In this document: in pieces, positions 40,131 to 43,571 of the stretch
Position numbering within the stretch: the stretch's first letter is position 1
How the letters are laid out: each line of letters begins with the position of its first letter
DNA from: a virus
Strand: one strand, 5' to 3'
Length of the DNA stretch: 43,571 nt
IMG/VR virus record: IMGVR_UViG_3300044695_000689
Location: 1-43,571 of that record
Position numbers and translations under genes: made by a program
Notes under the pieces: generated by a model
The model's database searches: none
Told to the model about the DNA's origin: nothing
The model's input: only the letters and a program-made list of their open reading frames with translations

Positions 40131-41037
40131 AACCAAACTTCTTCAGGATGTCATCGACGCTCTCCTTGACAACAACACGCTTGGTGTCATTGTTGCGTAG
40201 AGTTTCAATGTCCAACCCAGACACCACTCGTTCGAGTTCGGCACGTGCCTCCTCCAAGCGACCGTCCTGTGTGACGTTGAAGTCTTTGAAGGTCTCGCAC
40301 ATCTCCTGTGCCCGCTGCAACGTGGTGTCGTACAACTTGCGCTTCTTGACTTTCATCTGACCGTCTTCGATCACGGTCTCGGTGTCGCAGCAGTGTGAGA
40401 GCGACTTCATTACATCAACCATCTGCTCAACCTGCTTCTGGTAGATGTCTTGCACCAAGTCCTTGGCTTGCCGCTCGTAGTGTTGCGCTAAGTCATTGGC
40501 TAGGTCGTTGCTTATCTGACAACGGAAGTCACCGACTGGGACTTCTGCCGTAAAAACTTTCACCTTGAAGCACGACATCACCTCGTCCACAGGTGGGTAG
40601 TCCGTAGCCTTGAACATGTCACCTTGAACAAACGCCTCGTTAGACACGGCAGTGGTGTAGACCTGCCGAAACTTGTCCTTGAGTTCTTCAGTCTTGGCTT
40701 GACGCTCCTCGACCTGCTTCATGAACCCGACGATGCGCGGCGTTGGCAGGAACCGCCACCGACCCGACCATGGGTAAGTTTCACGCTCGACAAAGTTGTA
40801 CCAAGTCTGCCGGTCGTTCAGCACGGCACGATGCTCGTGAACACCTGCAAGAAGTTTCTTAACGAAACGCCCTGCGTCCCTGTCGGCCTTCTTCGCCGTG
40901 GTGACTTCGTCGCTGATCTCGCGATCCTGCTTCGTGCCAGTCCACACGCTGACCTCGACGTTGACCAAGATGCCCGATGTAGCAAGCGAAACTACGTGGT
41001 CGGGCTTTTTCAGTAATGAGTTCGTTTGAGATTCCAT
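40126..41037 (-). CDS. DUF3150-like protein
   Basis: This 303-residue helical protein contains ILVNVEVSVWTGTKQDREISD (about 24-44), a start like that of DUF3150 proteins ('h.v.hSlWtGrk'), then WSGRWRFLPTPRIVGF and a long charged coiled region (about 190-290). DUF3150-type genes are often beside MoxR-like ATPases and VWA proteins in bacteria and mobile elements, and that is the arrangement here. AGGAGG lies 8 nt before the start at 41037. Its leader holds a promoter and palindrome. Role unknown; perhaps a partner or substrate of the ATPase. Family assignment is by eye. Confidence 0.6.
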   Translation of the reverse strand: MESQTNSLLKKPDHVVSLATSGILVNVEVSVWTGTKQDREISDEVTTAKKADRDAGRFVKKLLAGVHEHRAVLNDRQTWYNFVERETYPWSGRWRFLPTPRIVGFMKQVEERQAKTEELKDKFRQVYTTAVSNEAFVQGDMFKATDYPPVDEVMSCFKVKVFTAEVPVGDFRCQISNDLANDLAQHYERQAKDLVQDIYQKQVEQMVDVMKSLSHCCDTETVIEDGQMKVKKRKLYDTTLQRAQEMCETFKDFNVTQDGRLEEARAELERVVSGLDIETLRNNDTKRVVVKESVDDILKKFGF

Positions 41038-41051
41038 TTGCTCAGCCTCCT

Positions 41052-41066
41052 GACTCTGTCAGAGTC
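41052..41066. promoter_or_regulatory. Variant palindrome next to DUF3150-like gene's ribosome site
   Basis: GACTCTGTCAGAGTC is a perfect 15-bp palindrome whose right half (TGTCAGAGTC) and flank (GTAAGTATTT) match the site at 42605. It directly adjoins the AGGAGG site of the DUF3150-like gene, so it could act as an operator or as an RNA hairpin that masks translation. Confidence 0.5.
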
Positions 41067-41140
41067 GTAAGTATTTACAGTTCATTAGAGTCGGGCGGTG
41101 TGCAGTCCCGCCCCGTTTGTCACTACCACATGACAAGAAT

Positions 41141-41169
41141 AGTATAACACAACTTAACAATTAAATCCA
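41141..41169 (-). promoter_or_regulatory. Sigma70-like promoter for the DUF3150-MoxR-VWA block
   Basis: On the - strand TGGATT (41169-41164) and TATACT (41146-41141) are separated by exactly 17 nt. The spacer and surroundings (TTATACTAT) match the second promoter at 42665-42693. Transcription would start near 41134 and run into the DUF3150-like gene. Confidence 0.6.
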
Positions 41170-41187
41170 GAACAAACACTATCGGCG

Positions 41188-41676
41188 TTACGCATAATTC
41201 GCTTTTAGGTACGGTCGCCCGTTGGGCGATATCTCGCCACGCTCCATGTCGCGCTGATAGTTCAGATAGTCGATGACCAACTCTGGCGCACGTGGGTCAT
41301 GTCCCCCAATGTTCCACTGAGTGATGTCCTCGACCGTCTGGTCGTACTTTTTCCAGTCGTAGATGGTCGCGACCACGCGGTCGGTGTAGCCATCGTCCTG
41401 TGGAACTTCAAAAACCAACACCCACTCAGCCTGTGTCTTGCAGCCATCCCCTTCCAGTGGCTCACCGAACGCAGCGACCAATTCGCTGTAGTCGGCACGG
41501 ACGTAGCCCTGTAGGCTCGTGCCATTGGCATCCGTAAAAAAGATGTCTTGCGGATAGACTTTCATACGCTCAACCTCCTGCCGTATCTTGGCTAGTTCAA
41601 GTTCTAACTGTTGAATTTCGTCCTCTTGACGCTTGTGGTCAGCCCACCAATCGTCCATGTCGTTTTGCAGAGTCAT
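41188..41676 (-). CDS. Hypothetical early protein, 162 residues
   Basis: This acidic protein has an N-terminal coiled coil (RQEDEIQQLELELAKIRQEV, about 15-34) and a beta-type C-terminal part with VRADYSELVAAFGEPLEGDG, VVATIYDWKKYDQ and TQWNIGGHDP. I recall the 'FGEP...TIYDWK...W-IGG' pattern from phage proteins of unknown function. The start overlaps the neighbouring upstream gene by ATGA. It is the last gene of the early cluster starting at 42553. Confidence 0.6.
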   Translation of the reverse strand: MTLQNDMDDWWADHKRQEDEIQQLELELAKIRQEVERMKVYPQDIFFTDANGTSLQGYVRADYSELVAAFGEPLEGDGCKTQAEWVLVFEVPQDDGYTDRVVATIYDWKKYDQTVEDITQWNIGGHDPRAPELVIDYLNYQRDMERGEISPNGRPYLKANYA

Positions 41677-41867
41677 GCCTCATCCTCCGCATTGGCCTCG
41701 TACAACTCCGTAAACCCATTGGCACGTGCCATGTCTGCGACCTCGGCCTCGCTCATGTAACTAAGACAAGCCGCGATCACGGTGTCTTTATCCAAGACAC
41801 CTTCTTCAAGCATGTCGAAAATCTGGTTCGTTACCTTACGTACTTGCCATATGTCATTCTTGATCAT
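41673..41867 (-). CDS. Small acidic protein, 64 residues
   Basis: This protein, MIKNDIWQVRKVTNQIFDML followed by an acidic helix (MSEAEVADMARANGF), has GAGGTG upstream of its ATG. It is linked by ATGA overlaps to the genes on both sides. No family recognised. Confidence 0.6.
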   Translation of the reverse strand: MIKNDIWQVRKVTNQIFDMLEEGVLDKDTVIAACLSYMSEAEVADMARANGFTELYEANAEDEA

Positions 41868-42097
41868 TGATGCACCTCATTAAAAATGTCCAAAGCCACA
41901 TACGTCCGAACGTCACTGTCTGAACGAATGAACTCCTTGTCTGAAGCCCGTAGCATGGTGTCGATGTTGGCAACTTCCCTATCGCCGTGTGCAGTCACCA
42001 CGTAGTCGAGTCTGGTCAGAAAATGCACCTCCTCAGTCAGCCCGTGGATGGTGGCGTGATCCGACCTCATCTCTCCGACGTAGAATTTAACTCTCAC
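41864..42097 (-). CDS. Hypothetical protein, 77 residues
   Basis: The start is GTG 42097 behind GAGGAGG, 1 nt after the preceding stop, giving VRVKFYVGEMRSDHATIHGL. Longer upstream codons in this frame overlap the neighbouring gene and code for Arg/Thr-rich noise. The product is a small mixed alpha/beta protein. Function unknown. Confidence 0.6.
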   Translation of the reverse strand: MRVKFYVGEMRSDHATIHGLTEEVHFLTRLDYVVTAHGDREVANIDTMLRASDKEFIRSDSDVRTYVALDIFNEVHQ

Positions 42098-42098
42098 C

Positions 42099-42335
42099 TC
42101 ACACCTCCTCGCCAACGGCGTTGACCAACGGACGGCTAACGATCTCAAACACCTCGTCCTCGTCGGTGTCCTCGCTGATATCCTCGTCCTCACGCATCTG
42201 CGCGACCAAGTCATCGCGATACTGCTGCGCGTCCTCCATGTTGCGGAACACTGCCTCTATGGGGTAATCAGCGTCATACCCATAGCCCTCGTCGCTTACA
42301 CGCAACAACACATAAACATAATTAACCACGCTCAT
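42099..42335 (-). CDS. Small acidic protein, 78 residues
   Basis: The protein, MSVVNYVYVLLRVSDEGYGY then EAVFRNMEDAQQYRDDL, ends with an acidic run (EDEDISEDTDEDEVFEI). Acidic early proteins of this size are common host-takeover or DNA-mimic candidates in phages, but nothing specific is visible. GGGAGGG precedes the start, which overlaps the previous stop by ATGA. Confidence 0.6.
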   Translation of the reverse strand: MSVVNYVYVLLRVSDEGYGYDADYPIEAVFRNMEDAQQYRDDLVAQMREDEDISEDTDEDEVFEIVSRPLVNAVGEEV

Positions 42336-42553
42336 CGGTAAAACCCTCCCTTGTTGTTGATGCCTCTGACCTCGTCAGCGTTAGCAGGAACGATGTAGTT
42401 CGACTTGTGCAACGGCACGATGGTGTGCTTGCGCTTGCGTGCCTCGCGCTCCCCGCAGGGTAGGCAGGTATCGAAACCCGCCATGCTACGGGCATGCGGT
42501 ACGCGCTTCGCCCAACACTTCGTGCATAACTTTTCCATACCATTCTGCGACAT
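42332..42553 (-). CDS. Small zinc-binding protein, 73 residues
   Basis: This protein has two Cys pairs, CTKC (residues 10-13) and CLPC (30-33), as in a small zinc ribbon, with MEKLCTKCWAKRVPHARSM and an Arg/Lys-rich middle. GGAGG lies about 15 nt before ATG 42553. It is the first gene after the control region, 52 nt downstream of the operator at 42605, so it is probably the first early transcript's product. A DNA- or polymerase-binding role is inference. Confidence 0.65.
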   Translation of the reverse strand: MSQNGMEKLCTKCWAKRVPHARSMAGFDTCLPCGEREARKRKHTIVPLHKSNYIVPANADEVRGINNKGGFYR

Positions 42554-42604
42554 ATGCTGTGTTGCCTCCGTTTTCTACGTTGTAGGTGCTTGGCAGGTTC
42601 ATGT

Positions 42605-42619
42605 TCTGACAGTGTCAGA
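42605..42619. promoter_or_regulatory. Perfect operator palindrome before first early gene
   Basis: TCTGACAGTGTCAGA, perfect around one central base. It lies between the promoter at 42665-42693 and the zinc-protein gene start at 42553, where a bound repressor would block transcription. Its right flank GTCATGAGTATTT is shared with 41052. Confidence 0.65.
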
Positions 42620-42664
42620 GTCATGAGTATTTCCGGCCCGTCTCGCTCTCTCCATTCTATACAT

Positions 42665-42693
42665 AGTATAACAAAACTTGACAACTTAATCAA
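42665..42693 (-). promoter_or_regulatory. Sigma70-like promoter for early genes
   Basis: On the - strand TTGATT (42693-42688) and TATACT (42670-42665) have exactly 17 nt between them. Sequence around the -10 (TTATACTAT) is shared with the promoter at 41141-41169. It would drive 42553 to 41188. Confidence 0.65.
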
Positions 42694-42788
42694 GTGGATG
42701 AGGCAACGGCGATGGGCTTGCCGAGCGAAAAGATTTTGGAATTTAGTGGTCACTCTGGCCGCACGTGTCAGCGTGGTATAAGTGTTGC

Positions 42789-42803
42789 TCTGACAATGTC
42801 AGA
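42789..42803. promoter_or_regulatory. Perfect operator palindrome
   Basis: TCTGACAATGTCAGA, perfect around one central base. It lies between the promoter at 42665-42693 and the TGTTCC repeat array. Confidence 0.6.
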
Positions 42804-42978
42804 ACTAAGTGTGTGCCTGAACACACCGGTAATTGTGTCGGCGTGGTAATCCAATTGCGTTAGCGATGGCTTGGGGGGTAATGTTCCGCAAAAGTGTTCC
42901 GATGTTCCAGCGTGTTCCACAAAAAAAAGTTGTAATATTCTTCACGGGTGCGACGTTCCGTAGTGTAAGCGAGTGTAG

Positions 42979-43024
42979 TAAGTTATTGATTATTAAGAAG
43001 AAGAAAGAAGAAGAAGTTATATTA
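42979..43024. other. AT-rich, GAA-rich tract between repeat clusters
   Basis: The sequence is A+T rich with a run of GAA/AAG units (about 42996-43016) ending in TTATATTATG. It lies between repeats at 42913-42959 and 43025-43059. Easily melted DNA flanked by binding sites is what a DNA-unwinding element at an origin looks like. Confidence 0.45.
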
Positions 43025-43037
43025 TGGAACAGAAAAT

Positions 43038-43043
43038 AGTATA
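43038..43043 (-). promoter_or_regulatory. Third TATACT -10-like element, overlapped by TGTTCCA boxes upstream
   Basis: On the - strand TTATACTATT repeats the -10 region of the promoters at 41141 and 42665, but no good -35 follows at 17 nt. Instead two adjoining TGTTCCA boxes (43046-43052 and 43053-43059) cover that place, as expected if an activator or initiator binds there. Confidence 0.35.
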
Positions 43044-43260
43044 AGTGTTCCATGTTCCACAGTTTTGGGAATAGGGGATACGGATTGCCGAAAAAATTTT
43101 ATTTACAAACTTGCGGCGTGCCATGAACGGTATCTAACTTTGTCCCCTTAGCCCCTCTTGGAAAACGTGGAACATTGGAACAAACCGTGTTTTTGTTTTA
43201 TTTATCAAAGGCTTGCGTGTTCCACGACTCTGGAACACGTGTGGAACAGATACGGAACAG

Positions 43261-43275
43261 TCTGACACTGTCAGA
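43261..43275. promoter_or_regulatory. Perfect operator palindrome beside repeat array
   Basis: TCTGACACTGTCAGA, perfect around one central base, 1 nt after the last GGAACA copy. Confidence 0.6.
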
Positions 43276-43303
43276 GTGTTGACTTTCAAAAAGTTATGTG
43301 GTA

Positions 43304-43322
43304 GCCTTGGGCATACCAAGGC
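43304..43322. repeat. Short inverted repeat
   Basis: GCCTTGG (43304-43310) and CCAAGGC (43316-43322) form a 7-bp stem with a 5-nt loop. No T-run follows on either strand, so it is not a typical terminator. It lies between the repeat array and the GAACTGG repeats. Confidence 0.4.
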
Positions 43323-43395
43323 GGTTGGTAAAAATTAGGCTTTCGCCTTCGCCATACGCTTTCACCTTGCCCTTCGGCTTTACCCTTTTCCCTAG

Positions 43396-43447
43396 GAACT
43401 GGTTTCTAAGAACTGGTATCCAGTAGAACTGGCTTCGTAGGAACTGG
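43396..43447 (+). repeat. Four GAACTGG direct repeats at about 15-bp spacing
   Basis: GAACTGG starts at 43396, 43410, 43426 and 43441, intervals of 14, 16 and 15 bp, with each copy preceded by TAG or TAA-like bases. This is a second, different iteron-like set beside the TGTTCC array. Confidence 0.65.
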
Positions 43448-43479
43448 CCTCACGGCGTGAACCGAGGCCGTTCGGGCAC

Positions 43480-43513
43480 AAAAAAGCCCCGACAAGGCGA
43501 ACCCTGTCGGGGC
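43480..43513 (-). terminator. Rho-independent terminator for a gene right of the window
   Basis: On the - strand a 9-bp stem (GCCCCGACA/TGTCGGGGC, 43486-43494 with 43505-43513, 10-nt loop) is followed by six T. It would end transcripts entering from beyond the right edge and isolate the control region. Confidence 0.8.
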
Positions 43514-43516
43514 GTG

Positions 43517-43531
43517 GTTCAGAATCTGAAC
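43517..43531. promoter_or_regulatory. Second type of 15-bp palindrome
   Basis: GTTCAGAATCTGAAC is perfect around a central A and has the same 7-1-7 design as TCTGACANTGTCAGA with different arms. It lies just right of the terminator. Only one copy was noticed. Confidence 0.35.
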
Positions 43532-43571
43532 TCGTGTTGCTTTGGTCGGTTCTCGTAGCGGAACTCTAATC

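Larger units (their letters stand above)
42882..43259. repeat. TGTTCC/GGAACA repeat array (13 exact copies)
   Basis: Exact TGTTCC or its complement GGAACA starts at or near 42882, 42895, 42903, 42913, 43025, 43046, 43053, 43168, 43176, 43218, 43231, 43242 and 43253, with one variant (CGTTCC) at 42954. The last three are 11 bp apart, one helical turn. CGTGTTCC (43216-43223) and GGAACACG (43232-43239) form an inverted pair. Most copies extend to TGTTCCA/TGGAACA. Such density fits protein-binding iterons of an origin or enhancer. Confidence 0.8.
42554..43571. other. Noncoding origin/early control region
   Basis: No convincing gene is seen in this 1 kb. It holds - strand promoter-like sites (42665-42693, 43038-43043), three perfect copies of the 15-bp palindrome, thirteen TGTTCC/GGAACA copies, an AT- and GAA-rich tract, four GAACTGG repeats, a hairpin and a terminator. 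Open frames here of 60-82 codons are explained by the repeats and lack ribosome sites. The combination fits a replication origin plus early regulatory region; direct evidence of origin activity is absent. Confidence 0.6.

Noticed and set aside
38994-41037. Naming the ATPase and VWA genes CobS and CobT (cobaltochelatase)
   Set aside because: The AAA+ and VWA folds are shared, but no cobalamin-pathway gene is present, and the DUF2201-like zincin motif points to a MoxR-VWA pair instead.
42098-42214. N-terminal extension of the 77-residue gene
   Set aside because: The Arg/Thr-rich extension is antiframe to the acidic codons of the neighbouring gene; GTG 42097 with GAGGAGG fits better.
42833-43039. 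A 68-codon + strand frame in the same region
   Set aside because: It overlaps the repeats, ends in Lys/Glu runs from the GAA tract, runs against the direction of all neighbours and has no Shine-Dalgarno.
42805-43053. An 82-codon - strand frame in the repeat region, with NITPQAIANAIGLPRR-like sequence
   Set aside because: Its N-terminal half is a translation of the TGTTCC repeats and the GAA tract (Phe/Ile runs), and no ribosome site is seen. The C-terminal part looks slightly HTH-like, so a decayed gene end cannot be fully excluded.
1-43571. Window as a complete circular phage genome
   Set aside because: Terminase, portal and capsid genes are absent, the first gene is open at the left edge, and a terminator at 43480 implies a gene beyond the right edge.

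Overview
This window looks like part of the genome of a tailed bacteriophage (Caudoviricetes), probably an uncultured aquatic podovirus-like phage of a proteobacterial host. Two opposed gene arms show this. Virion and lysis genes fill the + strand from the left edge to 20447, and DNA-metabolism and accessory genes fill the - strand from 20444 to 42553. Host and morphology are inferences: I see no tail tube, sheath or tape-measure gene, and terminase, portal and major capsid genes are absent, so the genome continues beyond the window and the left edge cuts into or lies next to a fibre gene.

Left arm (+): a tail fibre or spike with YadA-like head repeats and a C-terminal S74 auto-cleaving chaperone; a lysis cassette of small membrane proteins and a GH24 lysozyme whose catalytic Asp is Cys; a large virion protein resembling tail nozzle or stabilisation proteins; a jelly-roll-like protein; a Gly/Pro-rich 978-residue protein; a GNAT acetyltransferase placed between structural genes; an 11-residue-repeat helical protein; and a 1996-residue internal or ejected-type protein with two FtsK-gamma-like winged helices and an HExxxH zincin-like motif. 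Most neighbouring genes overlap by 4 nt (ATGA or GTGA), and this pattern was used to choose starts and to recognise several very small genes.

Right arm (-), read from right to left: small early genes (42553 to 41188); a four-gene block with a DUF3150-like protein, a MoxR-like AAA+ ATPase, a metallopeptidase/VWA protein and an unknown 369-residue protein; a VRR-NUC nuclease; an HTH-DUF3310 protein; a ParB-like protein; a glycan module (methyltransferase, TPR/GT-B/GT-A fusion, GT8-like transferase); a family A DNA polymerase with Leu at the position equivalent to E. coli 762; a RecB/Cas4-like Fe-S nuclease; an HNH-like protein; a SNF2 helicase; an SSB-like protein; an HTH protein; and a primase-polymerase/helicase.

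The rightmost 1 kb (42554-43571) is noncoding and unusually structured. It has 13 exact copies of TGTTCC/GGAACA in about 380 bp around an AT-rich, GAA-rich tract, four GAACTGG repeats at about 15-bp spacing, sigma70-like - strand promoters and a terminator. It is a candidate origin and early control region. A 15-bp palindrome, TCTGACANTGTCAGA, recurs perfectly four times and nearly perfectly three more times between 36190 and 43275, concentrated on the MoxR-VWA block. This suggests a dedicated regulator acting on that block, and is the strongest candidate for an undescribed system here.
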